Source of the DNA: Pedobacter cryoconitis
GTDB lineage: Bacteria; Bacteroidota; Bacteroidia; Sphingobacteriales; Sphingobacteriaceae
Length of the DNA stretch: 64,000 bases
Reading direction: 5' to 3'
NCBI RefSeq assembly: GCF_014200595.1
Contig: NZ_JACHCG010000001.1
Coordinates: forward strand, 2,914,001 to 2,978,000
Below, in pieces: positions 43,509 through 53,766 of the stretch (its first letter is position 1; each line of letters opens with the position of its first letter). The notes beneath the pieces were generated by a model, which ran no database searches, had not been told where the DNA came from, and saw nothing but the letters and a program-made list of their open reading frames with translations. The position numbers and the translations under genes are program-made.

Positions 43509-46500
43509 TTAAAAATTAGCACTCAGACCAAGACTATAAGTTCTAGGTATTGGATAATCATAAATATCCGGATCAAGACCTAACTTATTCGCTCTCCAGA
43601 TTACACCTAAGTTGGAAACATTGGCATAAATTCTTGGATTTTTAATTACCCAATTCTTCTTATTTATTGTGTAGGATAGATTAATTTCCTGTAACCTGAT
43701 GTGATCACCTTTCAGGATATTGATATCTGATAATTGATAAAATCCGTCTCTTGCCTGACTAATCGGAAAGGTAAGTGAAGGCACATTTGTATTTTTTTCA
43801 TCACCAGGTTTTTGCCACCGGTTCGTATATTCAGCTCCTTGTAATCTATTATCACTATATAATAAGCTATACTGAACTATATCTGAAATTGGTCTTCTAA
43901 ACCAGTAGCCCAGTTTATATTGCAAGTTGGCTGAAAGGGAAAAATTCCCATAACTGAATGTATTTCGAAAAGATCCATAATAAACAGGAACTAATGAGCC
44001 AAAATAATGCAGACTACTAGTTGGTAGTGCTTTAATGGCGTTAAATGCATCAGAGCCAGCAGAAGTATTATCTATAGTTACTATATTTCCATTTAAATAT
44101 CCTCGGGGGTCACCAGTTTGAGGATCCAGCCCAGCCCACTTATAAGCAAATGCACGGGATAGATCAGCTCCTTCTGTAACAGCGAAAGGGTTAGACATTA
44201 TATCACCGGCATTATAATTTATTGGAGAATATAACTTAGTAACCTTTACCTTATTATAACTAAACAAAAAATTACTGTTCCAACGGAATTTTCCAGATTC
44301 AATATTCAAAGAATTCAAAGTAAAATCTACTCCATGGCCGTACAAATTTCCTGAATTTGTAGTCAATTCGCTAAAGCCAGTACTTGGATCTATAGAATTG
44401 CTTGTTAAGAGATCTTTAGTTCTTTTTTGATAGTACTCAACATTTCCAGATAAACGCCCGCCCTTTATACTAAAATCCAAACCCAAATTTATTATGCCGG
44501 TTTTTTCTGGTCTGAAATTAGAATTAGAAGCGTTAAATGCGTTTGCAAAGGCAAGAAAATTGCCATCAAAAACCTGACTAGCTGGCGTATATTGTAAAAC
44601 CGGCAAACCTGATGCCGCAGGATTTACATTTCCATTATATCCAAAAGTAGCCCGTAATTTAAGCAAAGGGATCAGGGAGAAATTATAGAATTTCTCATTA
44701 TTTATATTCCAGGCAGCACCTACAGAATAAAAGGGAGTTCCACCATTATTTCCCAAAGAACTAAATACATTAGACAAATCCCTGCGAAAACTTGCAGAAA
44801 GAGTATATCTATTATCATAAGTATAGGCTGCATTAGTGAAATAACTGATTGTTCTGCCTCTATCCTCTTGTAAATTGAATGGTGGAGCAGGAAGCTTACT
44901 GGTTCCAGCTCCAGTAAAAGGATTGCCAAACAATAGTAAATAAGAGTAATCATAATTCAGGTTTCTCGATACAGACAGATTTGTAGGATCATAGCCCAAA
45001 TAACCGTCACTTTTTAAAAGGCTATAACTCTTAAAAACATCAATTCCCGCAATTGCTGAAATATTATGTTTTTCGTTCCACGTTTTATTGAAGTTTAATT
45101 GCCCCCTTAAAGTCTGATTATTAGATTTTGTAGTAGTTTCAGTATATTGTCCTCCTAATGGCAGATGCCTTACATATGGATCTATTGGTAAAAAAGTATA
45201 TAAATCGTAAGCATTCAACGGCGTAGTCAACAAGTTAATTTGATCGCGCATATACCATGAGTCCTGAGTCTCCAGATCATTAGCTTCACCATATCCTACA
45301 TTATAGTTATAAGTTAGATTGGCTGAGAATCCAGGAAGTATTTGATAAGTTGCTCCAAAATTGATATTTATATTTTGTAATTTACTTTTGTTATATCCAT
45401 CATTAATATCTTTTAAGGGTCTATATTGATAGTCCAATAAATGATCTCCATAAGTTGAGGATAATAGATTAAGAAATTGCGGAGTATAGGCTCTACTGAC
45501 AACCAACGGATTACCATTATCATCAGCTAACTTAGTATATGGATAAATTGAGCCACCTGCTGAATTAACTCCCCCTGAAAAGGAATCATATCCTGACTGA
45601 GCGCTCGTATTGGTCTGACTATAAACAACATTTGCATTCAATTCCAATTTGGATAAAGGTTTCACTGAAACTGCATAGTTTAATCCTTCACGATTTAAAC
45701 CAGATTTCACCGTATTGTTTAAAGTTTTATCATAATTGGCAGAAAAACGTTGTGATATTTTTTCACTTCCACCCGAAACTGCTAATGAATAAGATTGTCT
45801 GGCAGAATTTCGGAAAAAATACTTACTAAGGTCATTGCGCACATCATTGCCCCGCAGTGCATCCAGTTGAGCATTTGCTTGTGCAGCTGTAATTTGTCCT
45901 CTTCTCTCCTGATTTGCAATATCAGCGACAGGAGAAACTGCTGTTTGAGCAGCATTAACCTGAGGATCTGGCATATAAGTAGATTGATCATTAGGATTAT
46001 AAGGGCCGGGATAATCGCGATTATATTTAGCGACTTGTGCATCAATATAATCAGATACACTCATCGTCTTTTTATAGAAAAGATTAGGTTTTTCCGTTAT
46101 ATTTAAATTCGCATTAAATGAAATTTGCAGCGGATTTTGATAGCTTCCTTTCTTGGTCTTTACTACAATAACTCCATTAGCAGCTCTTGATCCCCAAATG
46201 GAAGCCGCTGCAGCATCCTTTAAAATAGTAACACTTTCTACGTCATTTGGATTTACCTGATCAATAGAATAAGGACTGGCAATACCATCAATCACAACTA
46301 AAACTCTACCGCTATTATTGTCTGATCCTGCAAGAGCCCCAGTTAGCGTGTTTTTCCCACGAATGGTTAAGTTCGTTAATGGAGATCTGAAAGTTGCAAA
46401 GGTACTACTTGCTGAATTAGTTGGATTCAGGTCATTTCTAAAATCCATACTAGTTGTAATACCTTCCAAACGTTTGAGCAGGTTCGGGTCAGTGCTATGC

Positions 46501-47234
46501 TGTAACTGCTCTTTACTAATTACTTCAAAAACACCTGTTGCCCGTTCTTTAGGAATGTCCTGATAACCGTTACTGGCAATCTTAACTTCACCTAATTCAA
46601 TACTAGCCTGCGGATTCATTTTCACAGTAATTATTTCTCCCGGGTTTGCACCAACTAAAGAAACTTCCTTTGTAATATATCCTAAATAAGAGATGATAAG
46701 GACACTTTTTGTAGTACCATATCTTTCAAAATATCCGCTTTCAGTAGAAATAGAACTTTTATGACCTCCTTTAAGATGTATACTAGCACCAGGTAAAGGT
46801 TTACCATGTTCGTCCAGAACCCTGCCTTTAAATACAATCGAGTCCTGAACCAATGTTTTTACAGGATAAATAACAGCCAGCTGCTGTTTAATCACAACAC
46901 TGTTATCTTCAATTGCAAAAGTTACATTTTGGCCAGCAAGGCACTGAGTCATGACTTCTTTTAAGTCAGTTTTATTGAAATTCGCACTAATTATTCTGTT
47001 TTCATTTAGCTTTTCAGACTGCCACAGTACATCGTACCCGGTTTGTCTTTTGATTTCTTTAAAAAGCTGTGTGATTTTTATTTTGTTTTGGTTCAGGGTT
47101 ATTTTCTGTCCATATGTAGCGCCAGACACTTGCATCATACCCACAAAAAACAAAATAATCATCAGTCGCATTACTAATAAAAATTTATTCAGGCTACCCA
47201 TCAGGCACCCCGAAAGTTTAGTATAATAATTCAT
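43509..47234 (-). CDS. SusC/RagA-family TonB-dependent transporter with STN domain
   Basis: A 1241-residue protein. It has a signal segment (LMIILFFVGMMQVSGATYG), an STN signalling domain (about residues 45-125), a carboxypeptidase-like domain (about 130-215), a plug with TIRGKNTLTG, VVIDGIASPYSIDQVNPNDVESVTILKDAAAASIWGSRAANGVI-type blocks, and a barrel ending SLGLSANF. The STN domain fits control through the adjacent FecR anti-sigma factor. It ends 11 nt before susD. Confidence 0.93.
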   Translation of the reverse strand: MNYYTKLSGCLMGSLNKFLLVMRLMIILFFVGMMQVSGATYGQKITLNQNKIKITQLFKEIKRQTGYDVLWQSEKLNENRIISANFNKTDLKEVMTQCLAGQNVTFAIEDNSVVIKQQLAVIYPVKTLVQDSIVFKGRVLDEHGKPLPGASIHLKGGHKSSISTESGYFERYGTTKSVLIISYLGYITKEVSLVGANPGEIITVKMNPQASIELGEVKIASNGYQDIPKERATGVFEVISKEQLQHSTDPNLLKRLEGITTSMDFRNDLNPTNSASSTFATFRSPLTNLTIRGKNTLTGALAGSDNNSGRVLVVIDGIASPYSIDQVNPNDVESVTILKDAAAASIWGSRAANGVIVVKTKKGSYQNPLQISFNANLNITEKPNLFYKKTMSVSDYIDAQVAKYNRDYPGPYNPNDQSTYMPDPQVNAAQTAVSPVADIANQERRGQITAAQANAQLDALRGNDVRNDLSKYFFRNSARQSYSLAVSGGSEKISQRFSANYDKTLNNTVKSGLNREGLNYAVSVKPLSKLELNANVVYSQTNTSAQSGYDSFSGGVNSAGGSIYPYTKLADDNGNPLVVSRAYTPQFLNLLSSTYGDHLLDYQYRPLKDINDGYNKSKLQNININFGATYQILPGFSANLTYNYNVGYGEANDLETQDSWYMRDQINLLTTPLNAYDLYTFLPIDPYVRHLPLGGQYTETTTKSNNQTLRGQLNFNKTWNEKHNISAIAGIDVFKSYSLLKSDGYLGYDPTNLSVSRNLNYDYSYLLLFGNPFTGAGTSKLPAPPFNLQEDRGRTISYFTNAAYTYDNRYTLSASFRRDLSNVFSSLGNNGGTPFYSVGAAWNINNEKFYNFSLIPLLKLRATFGYNGNVNPAASGLPVLQYTPASQVFDGNFLAFANAFNASNSNFRPEKTGIINLGLDFSIKGGRLSGNVEYYQKRTKDLLTSNSIDPSTGFSELTTNSGNLYGHGVDFTLNSLNIESGKFRWNSNFLFSYNKVKVTKLYSPINYNAGDIMSNPFAVTEGADLSRAFAYKWAGLDPQTGDPRGYLNGNIVTIDNTSAGSDAFNAIKALPTSSLHYFGSLVPVYYGSFRNTFSYGNFSLSANLQYKLGYWFRRPISDIVQYSLLYSDNRLQGAEYTNRWQKPGDEKNTNVPSLTFPISQARDGFYQLSDINILKGDHIRLQEINLSYTINKKNWVIKNPRIYANVSNLGVIWRANKLGLDPDIYDYPIPRTYSLGLSANF

Positions 47235-47334
47235 ACCTTTATCTGCTTGGTTTTTTTTTGCAAAGAGAAATATCTTCCAGGGTAACCTCTCTGCATTAGT
47301 AATAGGTTGCTTAAATCTTATTATAAACCAAATA

Positions 47335-47360
47335 GTTAGGGGTGTTTCCGCACCCCTGAC
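47335..47360. other. Hairpin between FecR and SusC genes
   Basis: A 10-bp stem, GTTAGGGGTG with CACCCCTGAC, closed by a 6-nt loop, lies in the 153-bp gap. Without a T run it may be a processing site or an attenuator. Confidence 0.55.
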
Positions 47361-47387
47361 TTATTTGATTTTCATTTGAGTAGCGTT

Positions 47388-48572
47388 TCATTGCATAACT
47401 ATAATCCTCCTCCCCACTATCTTAAAGTGAATTGACTCCGTTAATTCCAGCTTTCTCAATACTTTTGAAACATCGCTGTATTTTGACAGTGTTCCACTAA
47501 ACAACAGCTTGTCCAATTTCTCTCCCTGCGGATTTTCGATTTCTACATCATACCATCTCGACACCTTTCTTAAAATACTTGCAATTCCTTCTTTCTCGAA
47601 CATGAAATATCCATTTTTCCAGGCGACAGCTTCATCAGGATCGATGTTCTTCACTTTAATACCCGTCTTGTTAATATCATCACTATTGATGAGCGATTGT
47701 TGTCCGGGTTTGATAATTTTATAGGTATTTGTAAAAGGACTGATTACTTTAACACTTCCTTCGAGTAAAGTAGTACTGACAACAGGCTCGTTAGTATAAG
47801 CATTGATATTAAAGTGTGTGCCTAACACTTCTACAACCTGTTTGCTTGAAGAAACTAAAAAAGGTTTACCTGCATTTTTAGCAACTTCAAAGTAGGCTTC
47901 TCCAACCAATTCAACCTTACGATCACCCCGGCCAAAAGTAGAAGGATAGCGTAAAGAAGATGCTGCATTAAGCCATACCTTTGTTCCATCAGATAGAATC
48001 AATTGAAACTGTCCACCTTTAGGAGTTTCTATGGTATTATATGCGATTTCTTTAGCCATTGAAGAAACAGACTGATAAACTAACTGGCTATCTCTGTTTT
48101 TAGTAATAACAGCACCCGATTGATTAGCAACTTCTCCATTTTTAACATCAGTTAACGATATCTTCGATCCATTGGCCAAAGTCAAAACAGCTTTATTTCC
48201 ACCAGGTGTAATTTTACTGGTCAATTGCGAAATAACAGGCTTAACCTGATTTCTCTGGTATATATAAAGACTCATTGGAATCACGAAAGCAGCTGCCGCA
48301 GCCATGTATAAGTATTTCGAAAATGAACGTGCAGTCTCCATCTTACCAGAGGAAATTCTAGTTTTTTTTTCGATTTCATTATTAATCTTCCAAAGCATAC
48401 GGTCATGGATACTTTGTATCTCTTCGCTATCCATAGATTCGAAAATATCTTCCGAATCTAAGAAGAGATCAAAATATTGTTCAACAAATAGTAATTGCGT
48501 TTCGTCAGCAGTACCTTCTAAATATGCTTTAACTGCTTTTAAAAATTCGTCTTTAACTTTTTTTGAGTTCAT
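47388..48572 (-). CDS. FecR-family anti-sigma factor
   Basis: A 394-residue protein. A cytoplasmic N-terminal part (about residues 1-85) is followed by one membrane helix (LYMAAAAAFVIPMSLYIY). The periplasmic FecR domain has the TPKGGQFQLILSDGTKVWLNAASSLRYPSTF block, and the C-terminal DUF4974 runs to the end. It should relay substrate binding by SusC to an ECF sigma factor. Its usual partner gene at 50076 is displaced by a GT gene on the other strand and is interrupted by a stop. Confidence 0.92.
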   Translation of the reverse strand: MNSKKVKDEFLKAVKAYLEGTADETQLLFVEQYFDLFLDSEDIFESMDSEEIQSIHDRMLWKINNEIEKKTRISSGKMETARSFSKYLYMAAAAAFVIPMSLYIYQRNQVKPVISQLTSKITPGGNKAVLTLANGSKISLTDVKNGEVANQSGAVITKNRDSQLVYQSVSSMAKEIAYNTIETPKGGQFQLILSDGTKVWLNAASSLRYPSTFGRGDRKVELVGEAYFEVAKNAGKPFLVSSSKQVVEVLGTHFNINAYTNEPVVSTTLLEGSVKVISPFTNTYKIIKPGQQSLINSDDINKTGIKVKNIDPDEAVAWKNGYFMFEKEGIASILRKVSRWYDVEIENPQGEKLDKLLFSGTLSKYSDVSKVLRKLELTESIHFKIVGRRIIVMQ

Positions 48573-48680
48573 TTAATTGGTATCCTTTATTATAACAGTA
48601 TATAAAAACGGAGCAATCTCCCATGCCAGTTGAAAATATTTTTTTAATAGGCACAAGAAATTCTTTAAAAAGCGTTTTTT

Positions 48681-48724
48681 GGGACATTTGTCCCTCCGGA
48701 TCTCTTGTATTCTTGCTTAAATTG
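48681..48724 (+). promoter_or_regulatory. Crp/Fnr-type promoter of the double-GT2 gene (site i)
   Basis: A perfect palindrome GGGACATTTGTCCC lies at 48681-48694, with TAAATTG 23 nt further (48718-48724) and ATG 15 nt after that. There is no leftward box, so FecR is not part of this promoter. Confidence 0.72.
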
Positions 48725-48739
48725 TAAAAAAACCTGAAT

Positions 48740-50065
48740 ATGAATTTACCACTCGTTTCTTGCATCATGCCGACAGCAAACAGACAACATTTCATCCCTT
48801 ACGCTATCGATTTTTTTCTGCATCAGGATTATCCAAATGTAGAGCTGGTTATTGTTGATGATAGTGAAGAGTCAATCGCTTCATTAATTCCTGATTATCC
48901 TTCCATTCGTTATATATACAATAATTCATTAGGAACCAGCCTTGGTAAGGTCAGAAATATCGCCTGTGAGAACGCTTTTGGAGAAATTATTGTTCATTGG
49001 GATGACGATGACTGGTATGCCCCTGATTGGGTAAGCCAACAAGTTAACACCTTGATTAATTCTGATGCAGACATTACCGGGTTATTTGATATTAATTTTT
49101 TTTCTGCCACTACAAATAAAAGGTGGATCTACAGAGATACCGAAAAAGGGAAACCATGGGTTTATGGTGGAACCTTAGCTTATTGGAAATCTTTTTGGCG
49201 CAAACAGCCCTTTCGTATCTTACAAGCCGGAGAAGACAATGATTTTATCTGGAATTCCACTGAAACCAAAATACACCCACATAACTACACTGATGGGTAC
49301 ATCGGTGTTATACACAAAAGTAATTCTGGCATCATGATGTATGAAGATCCCCGAAAAAAAATAAGTGTAGAAAAATGGATAAAAAAAATAGATGCTCCGG
49401 AAAAATGCGAAAAACACTCTATCCTTTCTATCAGTTCAGATCTACCACTTGTAAGCTGTATCATGCCAACAGCCAATCGTAAAGAATTTATTCCCGATGC
49501 AATAGCTAATTTTTTAAAACAAGATTATATGAATGCCGAGCTGGTTATTATTGACGATGGTAAAGAATCTGTAGCTAATTTAATTCCCGAAAATCCGCGC
49601 ATCAGGTATTTCTACTTCGAGCCGCTCGGAAAAATAGGAATAAAACGTAATATGGCTTGTGAAATAGCCAATGGAGAATTAATTACCCACTGGGATGATG
49701 ACGACTGGTATGCGCAAGACTGGATATCTCACCAGGTACAAGCACTCCTGAATTCTGATGCCGACATTTGCGGTATTAACCAGGTACAATTTTTCGCACC
49801 CACGCTTAACCGTTACTGGATGACAAAAAATAGTAATTCCAGGTTCCCATGGTTAACAGGTGCAAGCCTGATTTACAGGAAATCATTCTGGGAGCAACAC
49901 CCTTTTAAAGACCTCCAAATTGGAGAAGATGATGATTACGTCCGTAATTCAGGAGCAAAAGTTTTTGCGCATGACTATTTCCAAGGCTTCATTGCCAGGT
50001 TACATCTAAACAATACAAGTATCAAGTTTTTCGAAGAAGAAGAAGAACAACAGAAAGCTAACTAA
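48740..50065 (+). CDS. Double-domain GT2 glycosyltransferase (two CIMPTANR modules)
   Basis: A 441-residue protein made of two full CIMPTANR enzymes in tandem. Module 1 (about residues 1-220) has LVSCIMPTANRQH, HWDDDDWYAPDW and AGEDNDFIW. Module 2 (about 230-441) has LVSCIMPTANRKE, VIIDDGKESVANLIP, HWDDDDWYAQDW and IGEDDDYV. Module 1 has an extra residue pair in its GTSLGKVRN loop and VDDSEES in place of IDDGKES. Such a fusion could add two sugars in a row. It lies between sigma and anti-sigma genes on the opposite strand. Confidence 0.87.
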   Translation: MNLPLVSCIMPTANRQHFIPYAIDFFLHQDYPNVELVIVDDSEESIASLIPDYPSIRYIYNNSLGTSLGKVRNIACENAFGEIIVHWDDDDWYAPDWVSQQVNTLINSDADITGLFDINFFSATTNKRWIYRDTEKGKPWVYGGTLAYWKSFWRKQPFRILQAGEDNDFIWNSTETKIHPHNYTDGYIGVIHKSNSGIMMYEDPRKKISVEKWIKKIDAPEKCEKHSILSISSDLPLVSCIMPTANRKEFIPDAIANFLKQDYMNAELVIIDDGKESVANLIPENPRIRYFYFEPLGKIGIKRNMACEIANGELITHWDDDDWYAQDWISHQVQALLNSDADICGINQVQFFAPTLNRYWMTKNSNSRFPWLTGASLIYRKSFWEQHPFKDLQIGEDDDYVRNSGAKVFAHDYFQGFIARLHLNNTSIKFFEEEEEQQKAN

Positions 50066-50075
50066 CCCCTAAACG

Positions 50076-50660
50076 CTACATCAGATATAAAAATACCATT
50101 ATCCTGTTCAAAAAAACCCTTAAATCCGAAAAAGCATGAAGTAACTGATTTTGTACCGTTTTCTGAGAAATATTTAACAGGTCACTAATTTCTTTGGTAG
50201 AACGGTCATCCATATACTTCATCCTGAAAATTTCTGCCCGTTTTACAGGTTGCATGGCCAGCCATACCGCAATACACCATTTAAGTTCTTTCTCTTTAAA
50301 TAAAGAATCTGCCTGAAGTGAAGATAAGAGCAGGTGGTCAAGCGGCACTTCAAAATGAGGTGTCGCCTGGCCTTTTTTATAAAGCATATATACCTGATAA
50401 CGAACAGCCCCGATAAGATAAGCATAGATATTCTCAATGCTCTTCTTTTCCTTTTTCATCCAGAGGTCACTAAAAACATCCTGCACAACCTCTTCCACCA
50501 GCTCCATATTCCGCAACCGTTTAAAGGTTTCGTTGTAAAGTTTTTTCCAGTACCTTTAATAAATCTCTTCGAATGCAGCCCTGTCCCCTTCTTTCAAATA
50601 GGCAGTTAATTCTTCGTCAGAATAAGCATGATAAACCAATTGTGCAGATCTCATATTCAT
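50076..50660 (-). pseudogene. ECF RNA polymerase sigma factor interrupted by an in-frame stop
   Basis: From ATG 50660 the frame reads MNMRSAQLVYHAYSDEEL and AAFEEIY, then TAA (50556-50558), then RYWKKLYNETFKRL and continues open to 50076 through EEVVQDVFSDLW (region 2) and STKEISDLLNISQKTVQNQL (region 4 HTH). Without the stop this would be a normal sigma factor of 194 residues. A product restarted downstream (TTG 50516 or ATG 50507) would lack the start of region 2. It is either a pseudogene or a sequencing error; readthrough is less likely. Confidence 0.8.
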
Positions 50661-50973
50661 ATAGCTAAAATGTTAAATCTTATTTTTTTCAGTCCCGATA
50701 AAAATCTATTGGCTAAATTTTCTGTTTAACTTAAATAAGCAGAAAGTTGAATTTTGCTAAATGCATTTAAAAAAATAGCAGCAGTATTTATTTAAAAAAC
50801 AATGAATTTCAGATCAGCGCATTTACACCTATTTAAAAAGTAACTACCTAAAATATAAAGAATTATGTAGATTAGCCCTGTCGATTTTCACATTTACACA
50901 TATGTATAGAACCGGTTTTTTCACCATTTTAGTAAAACCAGATATATCCAACATCCTTCTCTAAACTGAGCTT
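50661..50973. other. Intergenic region before the rhamnosidase gene
   Basis: 313 bp of AT-rich DNA between divergent genes. It contains an ACATATGT palindrome at 50898-50905, about 70 bp before the rhamnosidase ATG. I see no GGGAC-type element or terminator here. Confidence 0.5.
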
Positions 50974-53358
50974 ATGAAATTCAGATTAATCCTTATGATA
51001 TGCACAATATTTTGTAGCGCAAATCAGGTAATGAGTCAGGCACCGCCCCCTGTTAACCCAAAATTACTTAAAGGTGCATGGCCGGCGTTCTGGATTACTT
51101 CCCCGGCAACACAACAGCGTGAATACGGAATCTATCATTTCCGGAAAACATTTCTCCTCCCCACAGCTACCAAACCAAAATCTTTTTTAATTCATGTAAG
51201 TGCAGATAATCGTTATCGTCTGTTTGTAAACGGTATAGCGGTCAGTTCCGGCCCTGCCCGTGGCGATCTGTTTAACTGGTTTTTTGAAACTATAGATATT
51301 GCTCCATATTTAAACGAAGGAGAGAATATTCTCGCTGCATTGGTATGGAATATGGGTAACCTCGCCCCTGTCGCCCAGGTATCTAATCAAACAGCTTTTG
51401 TATTACAGGGTGATTCACCAGCAGAACAGATGGTTAACACCGATTTGAGCTGGAAAGTCAAAAAAAATAAGGCTTATACACCTTGTGCTCTGGATAATGG
51501 AGAAAGATTAAAAGCTTATATGGTAGTTGGCCCCGGAGACCAGGTAGATGGTAAATTGTACCCATGGGATTGGGAAACCCTTGAATACAACGATGCGTCC
51601 TGGAACACCGCAGAAGAGCTCACACATCCACAACCTGTAGGTTACGGAACTGATAATTTATGGACTTTAGCACCAAGAAACATCCCCTTATTAAAGGAAA
51701 GCTTGTTGCGCTTTCCAGTCATTCGCCGTATAAATAATATTAAAGTAACTAAAGACTTTCTAACAGGAAAAAGACCACTCACTATTCCAGCTAATCAAAG
51801 AGTGAGTATCTTATTAGATCAGCAGGTAATTACAGCCGCTTATCCCGAAATTATAGTTTCTGGTGGTAAAGGATCAAGGGTCAAAATGACTTATTCTGAA
51901 GCATTATTTGATAAACAAGACCATAAAGGGAATAGAAATGAGATAGACGGTAAAGAAATCAAAGGAAATTATGATGTTTTCATACCCGATGGCGAGGGCA
52001 ACAGGAAATTCCGCCCTTTATGGTTTAGAGCTTACCGTTACTTACAACTGGATATTATAACAGCTGATGATCCATTAGTTTTGAACGATATATACGGAAT
52101 AAAAACTGGCTATCCACTTCAAATGAACGCCTCATTTTCCAGTAATGATCCTTCATTACAGGAAATATGGAAGGTAGGCTGGCGTACCGCACAACTTTGC
52201 GCCGGAGATATGTATTATGATACGCCTTATTATGAACAACTACAATATACTGGTGATAGCCGCATACAGGCCTTAATATCACTTTATACCTCTGGTGATG
52301 ACAGGCTTATGCGCAAAGCGATTCTGGATTTTTATCATTCCCGCACTCCAGAGGGATTAACACAAGGCCGTTATCCAAGCAACAGACTTCAGATTATTCC
52401 GACCTTCTCCTTATTTTGGATATCCATGATCCATGACTATTGGATGCATCGCCATGATGATGCTTTTGTAAAACAATTTCTTCCGGCTATTCATGAGACT
52501 CTGGAATGGTTTCATAACCGCGTTGATCAGAAGAAAAAGATGTTGGGTCCGCTCACCTGGTGGAATTTTGTAGACTGGGATAACTTCAACGACTGGGGTA
52601 CAGCACCAGGAGCAGATCAGGGAAATTCTTCTATCATTACTTTGCAGTATGCCTACACCCTGAATCAGGCTGCTGAGCTATTCAGAGCCTTTAATCATCC
52701 TGCTCAGGCAGATGAGCAGGAAATGCTGGCTTTGGAATTGAATGACCACACTTACTGGTATTGTTATAATGAAGCGAGCGGTTTAATGGCAGATACCCCC
52801 GAAAAACTAACCTACAGCCAGCATGCAGGTATTTGGGCTGTATTAAGCGGTGGCGTAACCTTACAGGAAGCACAAATATTGATGAAAAAGATCCTGACTG
52901 ATAAATCAATCGGCCAGGTTACCTTCTTCTACCGGTTCTACCTCATACAAGCCTTAAAAAAGGCTGAGCTGGGTGACCTTTATTATCAGGAACTCAAACC
53001 ATGGAGAGCTATGCTGAAAATGGGACTAACGACCTTTGCCGAAAAACCTGAGCCAACAAGGTCTGATTGCCATGCCTGGAGTGCAAGTCCGGATTATGAT
53101 TTCCTGGCTACAATCTGCGGTATTATGCCGGAAACCCCTGGTTTTAAAACAGTGTTGATTAAACCCTCTTTGGGTGAATTAACTGAAGTAACCGGGACAA
53201 TGCCTATTCCTTCAGGAAAAGTATCTGTTACGTTAAAACGAACCGGAAAAGAGGGAATCCGTGCAGAGATATTATTACCGGAACAAACCTCAGGAACATT
53301 TAGCTGGAAAGGGAAAGAGATCAGATTACATGGAGGCAAGCAAATCATTGCAATTTGA
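50974..53358 (+). CDS. GH78-like alpha-L-rhamnosidase, secreted
   Basis: A 794-residue protein with signal peptide (LILMICTIFCSANQVMSQ). The N-terminal half is beta-rich carbohydrate-binding sequence (AFWITSPATQQREYGIYHFRKTF, SADNRYRLFVNG). The (alpha/alpha)6 catalytic region starts around residue 390 with MYYDTPYYEQLQYTGDSRIQ, whose acidic residues match the GH78 active site, and continues through WWNFVDWDNFNDWG and SDCHAWSASPDY. A C-terminal beta domain follows. It should release rhamnose from plant or bacterial glycans in the periplasm. Confidence 0.88.
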   Translation: MKFRLILMICTIFCSANQVMSQAPPPVNPKLLKGAWPAFWITSPATQQREYGIYHFRKTFLLPTATKPKSFLIHVSADNRYRLFVNGIAVSSGPARGDLFNWFFETIDIAPYLNEGENILAALVWNMGNLAPVAQVSNQTAFVLQGDSPAEQMVNTDLSWKVKKNKAYTPCALDNGERLKAYMVVGPGDQVDGKLYPWDWETLEYNDASWNTAEELTHPQPVGYGTDNLWTLAPRNIPLLKESLLRFPVIRRINNIKVTKDFLTGKRPLTIPANQRVSILLDQQVITAAYPEIIVSGGKGSRVKMTYSEALFDKQDHKGNRNEIDGKEIKGNYDVFIPDGEGNRKFRPLWFRAYRYLQLDIITADDPLVLNDIYGIKTGYPLQMNASFSSNDPSLQEIWKVGWRTAQLCAGDMYYDTPYYEQLQYTGDSRIQALISLYTSGDDRLMRKAILDFYHSRTPEGLTQGRYPSNRLQIIPTFSLFWISMIHDYWMHRHDDAFVKQFLPAIHETLEWFHNRVDQKKKMLGPLTWWNFVDWDNFNDWGTAPGADQGNSSIITLQYAYTLNQAAELFRAFNHPAQADEQEMLALELNDHTYWYCYNEASGLMADTPEKLTYSQHAGIWAVLSGGVTLQEAQILMKKILTDKSIGQVTFFYRFYLIQALKKAELGDLYYQELKPWRAMLKMGLTTFAEKPEPTRSDCHAWSASPDYDFLATICGIMPETPGFKTVLIKPSLGELTEVTGTMPIPSGKVSVTLKRTGKEGIRAEILLPEQTSGTFSWKGKEIRLHGGKQIIAI

Positions 53359-53766
53359 AACTAAATGTTAAAATCAACAAGTCAAGATTAGATGTGACAA
53401 ATGACGCATCACATATATGTGTATAAAATTAAAGAATTTTCCCCATCTAAATTCCCGGATATTTTTAAAAACATTAGATTAATAAGGTTCTAAGCAATGT
53501 TTTTAGTATAAAGAGAATATAAAGTTCTTAATTGATAGAGAATTGTTAATACATTTATTTTGATAATAATTAAAGTAAATGATATTTTTCGTATTTTGTT
53601 GATTATTAACCTATAACATCGTGTATGCACATCAAATTACTTGTTCCTACTTAACAATAAAATATTGAGTTATTTTATAATGATTTGCATAAAATCTAGA
53701 CTTTAAGTGCAGATCATATTTACAAACTAATTAATAATTCGTGTCATTTTTAAATTATAATATGAA
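53359..53766. other. Intergenic region upstream of the Crp/Fnr gene
   Basis: 408 bp, strongly AT-rich. It holds a perfect 12-bp palindrome CACATATATGTG at 53410-53421 and no recognisable gene, terminator or GGGAC-type site. Confidence 0.5.

Noticed and set aside
48553..48795. Minus-strand ORF covering site i
   Set aside because: It overlaps the promoter and the start of the double-GT2 gene in antisense; its sequence resembles no family.
53410..53421. CACATATATGTG palindrome as a Crp-type site
   Set aside because: It is AT-rich, unlike the GGGAC sites, has no partner at comparable position, and short palindromes are expected in such AT-rich DNA.
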